Numbered from the stretch's first letter, positions 34,176 through 44,109 are shown. The stretch is DNA of 64,000 bases from an uncultured Treponema sp. (GCA_947167345.1 CAMVHR010000002.1:53275-117274); one strand, 5' to 3'. Translations and numbers: made by a program. Notes: generated by a model from the letters alone, not told the origin.

Positions 34176-34778
34176 TTATTTTTTTGAAGATGTTTTCTTT
34201 GCAGCTGTTTTGCCGGTCTTCTTAGCGGCAGGTTTTGCTGTTTTTACTGTTTTTGACTTTGCCTTTGTCGTCTTGCTTCCTGCCTTTTTGGCAGGAGCTT
34301 TCTTTTCTGTAGTCTTTGCTTTTGCTGCTTCAGCCTTTTCCCTTATCTTGGCCAGAGCCTTTGCTTTCTGACTTATCTTCTGTACAGAGTAATCCTTGAA
34401 AATTGCAGTTATTGTAGGGGCAGTATTTTCGTATACCAAGCCTGCTCCTGTTTCTGCGAGCCACATTTTGAATGCATTTGCTTTCTCTGAGTTTACAGAG
34501 AAAAGGATTCGGAGCATGTTTGCTGTCTTTGCAAACTTTGCCTTCTGAACGCCTCCTTTAGTCTGTACAGGAATCAACACAATAAGGTCTTCCCATACTT
34601 TACTGAGGGATGTATCGCGTTTTCTGAGCTTTTTTATATAATCATCAGTATCGCTATTATCCTTGAAAAATGTTACGACATCGGTTACACAATAGTACCA
34701 GTCCTGTTCATTTTCATCCCATTCGCAACGAATGGATTTGTCATTAAAAAGTTTTCCAACAGTCTTTTGAGTTTTCAT
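34176..34778 (-). CDS. Bro-N-like DNA-binding protein with histone H1-like tail
   Basis: A 200-residue two-part protein. Residues 1-135 resemble the Bro-N domain of phage antirepressors (EWDENEQDWYYCVTDVVTFF, TKGGVQKAKFAKTANMLRIL, KMWLAETG). Residues 139-200 are almost entirely lysine, alanine, threonine and proline (KKAPAKKAGSKTTKAKSK), like eukaryotic H1 and bacterial Hc1-type tails. It probably binds DNA and may act as a nucleoid protein. No other phage genes adjoin. Confidence 0.75.
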   Translation of the reverse strand: MKTQKTVGKLFNDKSIRCEWDENEQDWYYCVTDVVTFFKDNSDTDDYIKKLRKRDTSLSKVWEDLIVLIPVQTKGGVQKAKFAKTANMLRILFSVNSEKANAFKMWLAETGAGLVYENTAPTITAIFKDYSVQKISQKAKALAKIREKAEAAKAKTTEKKAPAKKAGSKTTKAKSKTVKTAKPAAKKTGKTAAKKTSSKK

Positions 34779-34869
34779 ATTATTTATAATATCATATATA
34801 TTCTTTCTAGTAAAGTAAAAAATCTTTTAGAAGAACTCCATCGTAGCAAAAGCCCATACCTGCATCTGA

Positions 34870-36336
34870 CTATATCGTATCCTGAGCACCACCCTTTACA
34901 TATTTGTCCAACTGATTTTCTGCCTGCTTGGAGTTTGTAATGACAGAAGGTCCTGCAATACATCCTCCTTCACAAGCCATAACTTCTATTAGATTCGGAC
35001 ATTCCTTTGGAGTCGGAATCTTGCCTGAGTTTATCATGCCGTAGGCTTTAAGCATTTTCATGCCGCCTTTACTTAAGCCATTGATTTTTGCAAGACGCAG
35101 AATTGAATCGTCTTTCAGTCGCAGACGCACGGCTTCAGCAACTCCGCCTGACTTTGCAAAGTTTCTTCCGCTTGATGTAGGAATGATTGTACCTGGTACG
35201 GCTTCCGTCTTTGCCACATCAATCTGTTTTGCTTCAAACAGGGCAGAAATTTCTTCTGCAGAAAGAACATAATCTACAATGTCATCGTCAAAGGCTTCCC
35301 TTCGCTTTGCAAGACATGGACCTATAAATACCGTTACACAGCCAGGGTCTGCCTTTTTTGCAATTTCTGCGGTGTAATGCATAGGGCTTCGTGTTTCGGA
35401 AACGCATGGGTTCAAGTCTGGAACATGAACATGTACTGCACGCACGTAAGCAGAACAGCATGATGTCGTCATCATTTTGTCGCCACGTTCCATGCGTTCT
35501 TCAAATTCCCTAGCCTCGTTGTCAGCACAAATGTCTGCTCCTACAGCAACTTCCCATACCCTGTCAAAACCTGCTGCAAGTAAAGCCGACTCAAGCTGCC
35601 CCGGGAGTATCTTGAATTGGGCGGAAATGGCAGGGGCATACATTGCAACGACTTTCTTGTCCTTGTCCATTATTTTATTGATTACGTCTACAAGCTGGCT
35701 TTTGTCCATCATTGCTCCGAAAGGACATTCCCTCATGCAGTTGCCGCAGAAAATGCATTTGTCATAGTCTATCTTTTCGTGTCCGTCTTCATCTTTTGTA
35801 ATTGCTCCTACAGGACAGGCTTCCTCGCAAGGTACAGGAATCTTGATTATGGCATGATAGGGGCAGTTCTGCATACATAAACCGCAGTTTATACATGCCT
35901 TTTCGTCAATTTGAGCATGACGGTCTACGGTAATTGCTTTTTTGGGACAGTTTATCATGCACGGGCGTGCATAACACCCCTGACATGCATTTGTTACCAT
36001 GTAATGTGAGCGGACGCAAGCATTGCATGCGTCATGAAGAACAGTAAGCATGGGCCATGTAGGTTTTTCTCGAGCAAGAGCATCTTTCGCATAGGAAGCG
36101 AGAGTCCTTTCTTCATCGACATCTTCTATTGACCACCCCATTCGGGCTAGAACTCGCATCCTTAAAATTTCGCGGTCATGGTAAATGCAGCAACGCATGG
36201 GAGTGCTGTTTCTAGGCGCCATTTCGCGCGGAATAAAATGAACGCCTTCTTCGAGCTTCCCTTCAAATTGGAGCTTTGCAATTCGTATAAGAATTTCTCG
36301 CTTGATGTTTGAGGTATTATTATTAATATTTAACAT
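34870..36336 (-). CDS. [FeFe] hydrogenase, group B-like
   Basis: A 488-residue iron-sulfur protein. N-terminal cysteine clusters (ACNACVRS, ACQGCYARPCMINCP, CINCGLCMQNCP, CEEACP, CIFCGNCMRECP) carry several [4Fe-4S] centres. The H-cluster motifs follow: L1 TTSCCSAYV (Cys293-Cys294), L2 FIGPCLAKRREAF (Cys341) and L3 EVMACEGGCIAG (Cys455, Cys459). The overall order and length fit group B enzymes found in anaerobes. The usual proline after the L1 cysteines is Ser295. The downstream placement after kinases and a response regulator suggests either ordinary hydrogen metabolism or hydrogen sensing. Confidence 0.88.
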   Translation of the reverse strand: MLNINNNTSNIKREILIRIAKLQFEGKLEEGVHFIPREMAPRNSTPMRCCIYHDREILRMRVLARMGWSIEDVDEERTLASYAKDALAREKPTWPMLTVLHDACNACVRSHYMVTNACQGCYARPCMINCPKKAITVDRHAQIDEKACINCGLCMQNCPYHAIIKIPVPCEEACPVGAITKDEDGHEKIDYDKCIFCGNCMRECPFGAMMDKSQLVDVINKIMDKDKKVVAMYAPAISAQFKILPGQLESALLAAGFDRVWEVAVGADICADNEAREFEERMERGDKMMTTSCCSAYVRAVHVHVPDLNPCVSETRSPMHYTAEIAKKADPGCVTVFIGPCLAKRREAFDDDIVDYVLSAEEISALFEAKQIDVAKTEAVPGTIIPTSSGRNFAKSGGVAEAVRLRLKDDSILRLAKINGLSKGGMKMLKAYGMINSGKIPTPKECPNLIEVMACEGGCIAGPSVITNSKQAENQLDKYVKGGAQDTI

Positions 36337-36412
36337 AGAGCCACCGCCGCTATTCTATCATGCAACGGAAAGATTTTGAATACAATTTGAATACAAATGG
36401 CAATAAAAAATA

Positions 36413-37159
36413 TCAAGAGAATGTTTGTATTCTGTTCTTAAAAAATTCCTTTACGGATTTTTTTATGTCGGCAGGCTCCATTGTTTTTAATATGTAGCCT
36501 TCAGGCTTGTAGCTTAGGGCTGTTTTTATCATTTCTCTGTCATTGTTCGCCGTAAGGAATATGACTGCAAGCTTTTTAAGCCTTTCGTCTGCACGTATCC
36601 GTCTTAAAACTTCAGGTCCGTCCATTGTCGGCATTTTGTAGTCAAGCAGTATCAGATCGACAGGATGCTTGTCAAGAAACTCTATTGCCATTTCACCTGA
36701 ATTAACAAGAAAAACTTCAAATGAATCTTCAAGCCATCCCTTTACGCTCCTTAGGATGATTGGCTCATCATCAACAACAAGAACCCTCTTTTTTTCAAGG
36801 TCATTGTCTTCTATGACGGAAAGCATCTTCTCAAGGTCAGGGTTGAATGATGTAAATCTTGTTGAAGGAATGCTGTTGTACAAGTTTGCTTCTTCTATAG
36901 ACAGATTGTTTGGTGTTCCTATGAGGTAAAGGTCCATGTCCAGTTCTTTCTTTGCCATTAAGATTGTCTGCAATATGATTGAGTTTATGTCTTCGCCTAA
37001 AAAGAAAATTACATGAATGTGTTCTTTTGGTAAGCACGCAATGTCACCAACTGCAGGGGGAACTATATGAATGTTTATTCCCATAGGTTCCAATTCTTTC
37101 AAAAAATTCTTTACTACAAGACGAGACTTGTCTGCAATTACATAAAGTTCCTTTACCAT
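36413..37159 (-). CDS. response regulator with a degenerate and a true receiver domain
   Basis: A 248-residue protein with no DNA-binding output. Residues 1-115 have a receiver-like fold without a phospho-acceptor aspartate. Residues 122-245 are a standard receiver (RVLVVDDEPIILRSVKG, phospho-acceptor in LILLDYKMPTMDG, lysine in YILKTMEPAD). It lies 25 bases after the hybrid kinase and is its natural phosphorelay partner. It is probably a signal hub acting by protein contact. Confidence 0.88.
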   Translation of the reverse strand: MVKELYVIADKSRLVVKNFLKELEPMGINIHIVPPAVGDIACLPKEHIHVIFFLGEDINSIILQTILMAKKELDMDLYLIGTPNNLSIEEANLYNSIPSTRFTSFNPDLEKMLSVIEDNDLEKKRVLVVDDEPIILRSVKGWLEDSFEVFLVNSGEMAIEFLDKHPVDLILLDYKMPTMDGPEVLRRIRADERLKKLAVIFLTANNDREMIKTALSYKPEGYILKTMEPADIKKSVKEFFKNRIQTFS

Positions 37160-37184
37160 ATAAATTTTCTCCTGCTATGAAGCC

Positions 37185-40100
37185 TTATAACCGGTTAGCC
37201 AGTAATTCCCTTATTCCCTTAAAATCTACATTATCAATGCAGGTTTTAACCTTTTCCAGTAAATCTTTCATTTCATCAGGCGTTTCAAACTGTGCAATCT
37301 CTTTTATTATATCGTCAAGACCGTTAATGTCAAAGTCTTCTGCACATTTTGCAATCTGATTAAGTTTTTCTTTTAGTTTATCTGTTGAAATTGCAAGTTT
37401 TGTACCTTCTTCTTCCTTTTCTGGAACAAAGGCAGCAAGTTTTTGTGTATATGATTTGTACAGGGACATGAGTGCCGGGTGCTTGGCTTTTATTTCATCC
37501 ACCTCTTCCCTGTCTGCACAATGTTCCAGATGTTCCGCCTGTGATGAAAGCTCTGTTGCCCCAATGAGCCGTGACGTGCTTTTGAGTCCATGTACTTTTG
37601 TGCCGTAATTCTTCCAGTCTTTATCATCAAAAAACTTTTGCAACTGCCTGCAGGTCTCTTCTATTGATGCATGATATTTTACTATGGCAGTCTTTAAAAT
37701 TTCTTCTGTTCCGCAGTTTACAAGAGCTGTTTTTTCATCAATACCCTCTGTACTCCTTATCATTTGCAAGAAGTCAGAAATTTTTTCCGCATCGTCAGAA
37801 TCAGCAGAAGAACTTCGTTCTTCCTCTGAAAAATCTTCCAGATACTCTTGTGGCAGGTACTGCCTTATCATGTCTTCAAGTTTGTCAGGGTTGACAGGCT
37901 TTGAAAGATAATCCGTAAACCCTTCTTCTATGTACATTTTCCTGACACCGCTTATGGCATTTGCAGTAAGCGCAATGCAAGGCTTCCCAAGGCTTTTGTT
38001 GTCTTCCATTGCCTTTAATTCATGCAGTGTCTCAATGCCGTCCATGTCCGGCATTCGGTGATCTATGAACATGATGTCGTAACATGTTTGCCTTGCCTTT
38101 TCAAGAGCTTCCTTTCCGCTTGTTACGGTATCAAGCTTTATGCCTGTTTTTTTAAGAAATCCTTTTATGACTTCAAGGTTCATTTCCGTATCATCAACAA
38201 AAAGTAGATGTGCCTTTGGAGCATGAAGCTTTTCCTTGTAACTTTGCATCATTTTTATGCTGTTCTGATAGGTTGTGTTTATGTCTCCAATCTCTGTCCA
38301 GTCTACGACTTCCTGTTCTATGCTAAACGAAAACTCTGAGCCTTTGTTGTATTCGCTCTTTACTTCCAGTTTTGAATTCATCATGTCAAGAAGCCTTGTG
38401 ACAATGCTCATCCCAAGCCCGGAGCCTTCGATAGTCTTGTTTTTGCCTTCTTCTATTCGTTCAAAAGGCGAGAACAGTTTGTTCATGTCTTCTTTCTTAA
38501 TGCCCATTCCAGTGTCTTTTACCGTAATTCTTATGACAGTCTTGCTTTCCCCTTTGCGAGAATGAGTTACTGTAAAAGTGACAGAACCTTCCTTTGTGTA
38601 CTTTACGGCATTTGTCAAAAGGTTGATGGCACACTGCTTTATTCTTATGCTGTCGCCATGGAGTGTTTTGGGCAGAGTAGGATCTATATTCAGGTTGAAT
38701 GCAAGGTTCTTTTTCTTTGCCCTTCCACTTATCATGTTTACAAGGTCTATTACGATAGATGATATGTCATAGTTCTCGGGCAAAAGTTCCATCTTGCCGG
38801 CTTCTATTTTTGAAAAATCAAGAATTTCATTTACAATCTCAAGGAGACTTGCGCCTGCATTCTTTATGTTTGACGCATATTCGAGTACAGTTTTATCGTT
38901 AGCTTCCCTTAAAATCATTTCGTTCATGCCAAGAACAGCATTTATAGGGGTTCGGATTTCATGGCTCATATTTGCAAGGAATGCACTTTTTGCCTGTGAT
39001 GCCGCGGCATTTCGCTCTGCCTCGTTTCTGAGCTTTTCACGTTCTGTATATTCATCATTTATATTTTCAACTGCCCACATGACATGGTGCAGTGTTCCGT
39101 CCTGATTTCTGTCAATAAGAATAAATCTTGCCCTGCACCAGTAATTTGCAACGCTGTAGAATTCCTTTGCAATCGTCGTCTTGTCTTTCATGCGTTCTTC
39201 AAGTGTAGAAAAGTCTATGAAGTTCATGAAATCTTTCTTTGCGCTTTCGTCTTTAATTCTTCTTTCCATGACATGCTGTATGGTCTCTCTGGCATTGTTG
39301 AATTTGTTTCCGACGATTTCTGCAATGTCCTTGCGTGTATGAACTTCCATAAATGTGTTTGTATTCAAGTCCATTTCATGCAGTGAAGTGTACATGCTTG
39401 CAAGAAAGCGAGTCTTATTACTGCTTGCGGTCAACGCTTCTTCTTTTGCTTTTCTTTCACGTTCAGTCTGTTCCCGGATGTATTCAATGTATTCCTGCAT
39501 CTGATGTGACATTTTGCGGATGCTTTCGGCAAGCTGACCGAGTTCATTATTTGATTTGTATGGAATGGAGATGTTCAATTCACCCCTTGAAAGCTGTGTC
39601 GTTGCCTTATTAATTATTCTGATTGGATTGATGATTGTCTTAATGCTAAACATCAGTAATAGTGCCAGCATGATACAGGTTAAGACTAACGACAATCCTG
39701 TAACAAGAACATGTTTGTATAGTATGTTGTTTATTTCTTTTGATGATATGGACATTATGAGCTTCATGTCATTGTCAAGGAGATGCTCAAGTCCGTAATA
39801 TAAAACACTATCCCAGTAAAAACTGCTAAGTCCATAGCCTGACTTATTGTGCTTCAACTGGTGCATTATGTCGGTTATCTCTGCTGACTGTATTACGGAT
39901 TTCTGCAGAAGGTTTGCATTGTTGTAGTACAAAAGACTGCCTGATTTTCCGACAAGGAGCGACAGCATTCCTTCCTGAGGCAGAGAATCTATTATGTCTT
40001 TTATTGACGCTAGGTTTATGTCCATGCCTACAACACCAAGCAGTTCCCCTTTCCTGTACATGGGGATTATGTATGAAATTATTTTCATATTGGTGTTTTT

Positions 40101-40643
40101 ATTTTCATAAGGATCTGTCCATACAGGCATTTCTGTCCATATCGGAATGTAATACCATCCTACGTGCTCCATGTCTGTAGGCGAGAACTTCTTCAGGTCA
40201 GGGGGCCTTACTCTGATGTATCCCCGCTTTGAGCTTCCTTCAAGAAGAATGCCGTTGTCGCTTCCGTACTTTTCCATATTCATGTGGAAATACACGGAGA
40301 CTACATTTTGTGATGTGTATGCCAGAGATTTTAGTTGCTGAATGAGGGTCCTTGTATAAGTTTTTTCATACTCAGGATCTGTCATAAGCTTGTCTTCATC
40401 TATTGTCCTCAGAATGTAATCGGCACTAGCCTTTACAGCTCCTTCAACAGCACTAAAACATGCATTTAGTTCCATAGCCTTTTTGTCTGCCGTCAGCATT
40501 ATGGTCTGCATGAAATGCATTTTCAGTGAGCGTTCATGGTTAATAACCGACACAGAGGCTTCTATTGCAAATGTAATAAGAATGACAGCTGCAATGCTGA
40601 TTACCGTCAATGTCTTAAGGGAATGGAAGGGATTGTGCTTCAT
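37185..40643 (-). CDS. hybrid sensor histidine kinase (dCache-HAMP-HisKA-HATPase-REC-HPt)
   Basis: A 1152-residue kinase. An extracytoplasmic dCache sensor lies between two membrane segments (about 20 and 330), followed by HAMP, HisKA with His561 in NMSHEIRTP, an HATPase domain (GSGLGMSIVTRLLDMM), a receiver with Asp861 (FIDHRMPDMDG) and an HPt domain with His1018 (VHGLKSTSRLIG). ATG at 40643 is chosen over 40691 because AGGAAAG precedes it and it overlaps the upstream stop as ATGA. The phosphorelay can pass to the response regulator encoded next. Confidence 0.93.
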   Translation of the reverse strand: MKHNPFHSLKTLTVISIAAVILITFAIEASVSVINHERSLKMHFMQTIMLTADKKAMELNACFSAVEGAVKASADYILRTIDEDKLMTDPEYEKTYTRTLIQQLKSLAYTSQNVVSVYFHMNMEKYGSDNGILLEGSSKRGYIRVRPPDLKKFSPTDMEHVGWYYIPIWTEMPVWTDPYENKNTNMKIISYIIPMYRKGELLGVVGMDINLASIKDIIDSLPQEGMLSLLVGKSGSLLYYNNANLLQKSVIQSAEITDIMHQLKHNKSGYGLSSFYWDSVLYYGLEHLLDNDMKLIMSISSKEINNILYKHVLVTGLSLVLTCIMLALLLMFSIKTIINPIRIINKATTQLSRGELNISIPYKSNNELGQLAESIRKMSHQMQEYIEYIREQTERERKAKEEALTASSNKTRFLASMYTSLHEMDLNTNTFMEVHTRKDIAEIVGNKFNNARETIQHVMERRIKDESAKKDFMNFIDFSTLEERMKDKTTIAKEFYSVANYWCRARFILIDRNQDGTLHHVMWAVENINDEYTEREKLRNEAERNAAASQAKSAFLANMSHEIRTPINAVLGMNEMILREANDKTVLEYASNIKNAGASLLEIVNEILDFSKIEAGKMELLPENYDISSIVIDLVNMISGRAKKKNLAFNLNIDPTLPKTLHGDSIRIKQCAINLLTNAVKYTKEGSVTFTVTHSRKGESKTVIRITVKDTGMGIKKEDMNKLFSPFERIEEGKNKTIEGSGLGMSIVTRLLDMMNSKLEVKSEYNKGSEFSFSIEQEVVDWTEIGDINTTYQNSIKMMQSYKEKLHAPKAHLLFVDDTEMNLEVIKGFLKKTGIKLDTVTSGKEALEKARQTCYDIMFIDHRMPDMDGIETLHELKAMEDNKSLGKPCIALTANAISGVRKMYIEEGFTDYLSKPVNPDKLEDMIRQYLPQEYLEDFSEEERSSSADSDDAEKISDFLQMIRSTEGIDEKTALVNCGTEEILKTAIVKYHASIEETCRQLQKFFDDKDWKNYGTKVHGLKSTSRLIGATELSSQAEHLEHCADREEVDEIKAKHPALMSLYKSYTQKLAAFVPEKEEEGTKLAISTDKLKEKLNQIAKCAEDFDINGLDDIIKEIAQFETPDEMKDLLEKVKTCIDNVDFKGIRELLANRL

Positions 40644-42016
40644 TCTTTCCTGCATACTCCGTTGCCACCATGTTCTTTTACAATATAGCACTGCTGCACG
40701 GCACGGTGATAGTTTGTCTTTATGCTTGTAGCAAGGTCAATTTCTACAAGTCCTACAGAAATCGTTACATCCAGCTTTTCCTTTATAGAGGCACAAAGGT
40801 TCTTAAAGTTTTCCTCACAAGTTTGCACGTCCGATTCAAGAAAAAACACAAATTCGTCTCCACTCCAGCGGAACATGAATTCCTGTTCATTTACAAGTTT
40901 TTTTGACAGCTTTACTATTTCTTTTAGAATGTCATCCCCATTACGGGTTTCTGTGATTGTCTTAAAATGGTCAATGTCAAACATTGCAAGCGTCTTGTAT
41001 CGGACTGTGTTGAATACTCCCTGCTCTCCGTAAGATTCCCTAAGGTAGTTGCGGTTAGGAAGTCCGGTAAGAGGGTCTTCTGAAGTTGTCAGCTTTACAA
41101 GATCGTTGTGTGTGCCAAGGTTCTTTTTAGGCTTTGTCAGAACATTAATGACAAAAAGCATTGCAAGCAGAATGAATGATATTGCAAAAGAAATCTTAAT
41201 GCCAATCTGCCTGTTCTTTATGGCGAATGAATGGATGACAAGATACCATTTAAGGTCTGGCAGATAGCGTGCCATGCGGAATCCGCCCATTTTGCGCTGA
41301 ATGTATGTAAAGTTTTCAGAATTCGGTCTGTCGGCAATGGCATCGGATATGTAGGCGTTCTCTATGTTTGAAGTGTCGGTGTCTACCTGTACGAGTCCGT
41401 CCGCATCTATAAGATTTATTTTGACTCCATAGGTATCTTGTGCTGTCTGTACTATTTTTTGCAAGTCATCCATAAAAAGACCTAGCCCCACAACTCCAAG
41501 AGTTCGTCCGTTTTCATCCGTAATCCTGGTGTCTATGAATACTGTCCAGCGGAAATTGTTTACCTGATCGCGGTCTGTGTCCAGGTTAATCTGCTTTCCT
41601 GAATCCAAAAATTGCTGGTACCAGATGTCATAGGGCTGTTCCTGCGGATTTACGATTTTTTCAATGCCGCTAGGCGAGTAGTAACGGTGAGTCTTTTCAG
41701 AAATGACAAAAGCTACTGTATAGCCGAATTTTTTCTGTATTGAAGAAAGATAATCTTTCATCAGCTGTTCCGTCTGGCTTGCATCTTCCAAAGTTTCTTC
41801 TTTAAGAGCTTTTTTGAGTAAGGTATTACAAGCCATGTCCTGTGAAATGGCTATTGGTTTTGCTACCGTGCTGTTTATGGAGTCATATATGTGGGCTGCA
41901 ATCAGCTTGTTTTTTGAAGCTTCCTGCTTCCTTGAGTCTGTTAAAAGGCATGCGTAATGCGAAAGTAGTAATGCAAGCAGCAGGATAGTAACTGCAGAAA
42001 GAATTTTTCTCTTCAT
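40640..42016 (-). CDS. Cache-domain diguanylate cyclase
   Basis: A 458-residue membrane protein: N-terminal membrane helix, extracytoplasmic Cache sensor (about 35-275), second helix, then a GGDEF domain that makes c-di-GMP. Catalytic residues appear intact (FDIDHFK, RWSGDEFVFF), with the signature SGDEF instead of GGDEF, a change tolerated in active cyclases. The ATG follows TAAAAT by six bases. Coupled by a four-base overlap to the kinase, so both probably report the same extracellular cue. Confidence 0.92.
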   Translation of the reverse strand: MKRKILSAVTILLLALLLSHYACLLTDSRKQEASKNKLIAAHIYDSINSTVAKPIAISQDMACNTLLKKALKEETLEDASQTEQLMKDYLSSIQKKFGYTVAFVISEKTHRYYSPSGIEKIVNPQEQPYDIWYQQFLDSGKQINLDTDRDQVNNFRWTVFIDTRITDENGRTLGVVGLGLFMDDLQKIVQTAQDTYGVKINLIDADGLVQVDTDTSNIENAYISDAIADRPNSENFTYIQRKMGGFRMARYLPDLKWYLVIHSFAIKNRQIGIKISFAISFILLAMLFVINVLTKPKKNLGTHNDLVKLTTSEDPLTGLPNRNYLRESYGEQGVFNTVRYKTLAMFDIDHFKTITETRNGDDILKEIVKLSKKLVNEQEFMFRWSGDEFVFFLESDVQTCEENFKNLCASIKEKLDVTISVGLVEIDLATSIKTNYHRAVQQCYIVKEHGGNGVCRKE

Positions 42017-42022
42017 AAATTA

Positions 42023-42050
42023 ATTTTAACATGGAATTTATGAATGTCAA
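42023..42050 (-). promoter_or_regulatory. promoter of the cyclase-kinase operon
   Basis: Minus strand: TTGACA (42050-42045), 16 bp, TAAAAT (42028-42023), six bases to the ATG at 42016. It would drive the cyclase, kinase and response regulator, possibly through the hydrogenase. Confidence 0.7.
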
Positions 42051-42063
42051 TTGAGATGTGTCT

Positions 42064-42984
42064 TTAAACGTTGACAGAAAACTTTTCCAAAACCCTTTCA
42101 GGAAAGTAAGAAAGCTTTGCTTTTCTAAGACCTTCGATTCCAAGGTCTTCTTCGCGATTTATGAACTCTGTCTGCACTGTTTTTGCAAACTCATTGTTTA
42201 TGACCGCATAGCCGCCGTCTCGTCCGAACGATGAAAGGCACTTTTCAAAGTGAATGTCCGTTACTTTGGAGCTTAGGGTGCTTGCAATGCAGAATGCGGC
42301 GGCATTTCCTTCTATATAAAGTATGCCTCCTGTCATGCCGCATGTTGCAGAAAAATGTTTGAAATTGTCCAATGCAAAGGATATTATTTCCTTTTCTATT
42401 TCAAGGTCTGAAAGAGTGCCATTTTCGGCTGCTATCTCTGAATTCTCCGAAAGCCATTTTTCTTCTATAATATATGCGTCTCTTATGTTGCTTTCGTCTA
42501 GAAGCTCAAACCTGTAGTCTGCATGTTTGTTCTGAAACTGATGGATGTGATTTCGCTTTCGGCTGTATTTTTTTCCTGCCAGAGTGCTCAGTTTTTCTGT
42601 AAGGTAAATGTAATCGCCTGATTCTGGTGTTTCTGTAACTTTGGCAGATGGAAAAATCTTTAAAAGAGCTTCTTTTTCGTCTAAAGTAATGTTTTGGAAC
42701 AGCAAAGGCAATCCTTCGGACTGTGTTTCTTTTTTTAGCTTGCCGATTGCTTCTTCAATCTTACTGATGCCGCCATCAATATTATGCGGAAAACTGTAAT
42801 ATGTTTTTTTGTCTTCAATATATCTTTCAAAAATCCATTCGTCTTCCATTGCAATTTGTGAATGAAATTTTTTTTCATACAGAATTGAATTTACAGCACT
42901 GTAATTATTTGCGAAAAAATTATTGTTTAGTGCACATTTCTGAAGGTTTTCCAGTTCAGAAAGGGTTGTTTGTTTCCAGTTCAT
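42064..42984 (-). CDS. DUF2156 protein (aminoacyl-transferase-like)
   Basis: A 306-residue protein of the DUF2156 family, the GNAT-like fold that forms the C-terminal domain of lysylphosphatidylglycerol synthases. Typical are KKYSRKRNHIHQFQ, GGILYIEGNAAAFCIAS and the end DLGIEGLRKAKLSYFPE. It has no membrane segment, so it is the soluble form, whose acceptor is unknown. It lies just upstream of the cyclase gene on the same strand but the cyclase has its own promoter. Confidence 0.85.
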   Translation of the reverse strand: MNWKQTTLSELENLQKCALNNNFFANNYSAVNSILYEKKFHSQIAMEDEWIFERYIEDKKTYYSFPHNIDGGISKIEEAIGKLKKETQSEGLPLLFQNITLDEKEALLKIFPSAKVTETPESGDYIYLTEKLSTLAGKKYSRKRNHIHQFQNKHADYRFELLDESNIRDAYIIEEKWLSENSEIAAENGTLSDLEIEKEIISFALDNFKHFSATCGMTGGILYIEGNAAAFCIASTLSSKVTDIHFEKCLSSFGRDGGYAVINNEFAKTVQTEFINREEDLGIEGLRKAKLSYFPERVLEKFSVNV

Positions 42985-43091
42985 AAAAGGTTTGTTCTAT
43001 GCAATAGAGGCAACTCTGCCTATATTCTATAAAAATATCCCCTTTGTGTCGAGTACAGGCTGATTGAGACAGAATTGTTCCAATCTTTCTG

Positions 43092-44066
43092 TCAGAGTGA
43101 TTTTTTTTCGCTGATAAATAGTCCTACTATTGTAATGATTGTACCCATTGATCCAAGTAACGTAATCTTTTCGCCAAGGGCAAAAAATGCGAATACTGCC
43201 GTTACTATAGGAATAAGATAAATGAAACAGCTTACTTTTACGGTACCGACAATTTCACATGCCTTATTCCATGTTGCAAAGCAGACTCCGCTTGCAAGTA
43301 CGCCCAAAAAGAGAATGTTAAACCAGTTAAGGAATTTTGAAAATCTCAATGCGTTCACATTCCAGTCTACATTAAAGTACAAGGAGTGTATGAATCCGCT
43401 TTGTTCCGTCTGGGATGAAGCTGCATGGCTTGTTAAAGCCCATCCTGCAGCAGAAAGAGGAATCATCATTAGTACTGCAAAAAAGAATATACGTCGTGTT
43501 GCACATACAGAATCATATTTCCTTTTGTTTAGTATGGAAATAAACATGGAATAGAATCCCCAGCAGATTCCTGACAGCAGAGCCAAAATGTCTCCCTTCG
43601 GATTGAATTTTATCGATGATGTTTTTCCGATGATGTTGCCGTTAAAGCAGACAAAGGCAACTCCCAGAATGGAAATGACAAAGCCTGTTATGAACCATAG
43701 CGTGATGTGCTTTTCCTTTAAAAAAATCTGGCTGATTATTGCCGTGAAAAGAGGGCAGATGCTTACGATTACGCTAACATTTGATGCATTTGTAAAGTGA
43801 ATGGCAATGTTTTCTGTCAGCTGGTACAGGACTACACCAGAAAGCCCTGCCAGTGCAAAAAGCATGTTGTCACGCCTGGCGATTTTTTCAAACTTGGGTC
43901 TTATGAGCCATAAGTCTATGTATGCTGCGATGAACCTGTAGAAAAGAATTTCCAGAGACGAAAAGTCATTCAGAAGATATTTTGTACAGACAAAAGTGAT
44001 TCCCCAGATAAATATTGAGACTGCTGCAAGAAAAATGCCCCACAGCCTGCGAGTTGATTCATTCAT
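43092..44066 (-). CDS. EamA/DMT-family transporter
   Basis: A 324-residue inner-membrane protein with ten hydrophobic helices arranged as two EamA repeats. Typical are FIWGITFVCTKYLL, LFYRFIAAYIDLW and, in the second half, FLGVLASGVCFATWNKACE. Substrate is unknown; relatives export amino acids or metabolites. ATG 44066 is preferred to 44084 because the intervening bases include a TATATT-like promoter element; evidence is weak. Divergent from the MFS gene. Confidence 0.88.
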   Translation of the reverse strand: MNESTRRLWGIFLAAVSIFIWGITFVCTKYLLNDFSSLEILFYRFIAAYIDLWLIRPKFEKIARRDNMLFALAGLSGVVLYQLTENIAIHFTNASNVSVIVSICPLFTAIISQIFLKEKHITLWFITGFVISILGVAFVCFNGNIIGKTSSIKFNPKGDILALLSGICWGFYSMFISILNKRKYDSVCATRRIFFFAVLMMIPLSAAGWALTSHAASSQTEQSGFIHSLYFNVDWNVNALRFSKFLNWFNILFLGVLASGVCFATWNKACEIVGTVKVSCFIYLIPIVTAVFAFFALGEKITLLGSMGTIITIVGLFISEKKSL

Positions 44067-44109
44067 AACGACAGAATATACCACATCTGAAGATTTTGTA
44101 CTACCGAAC

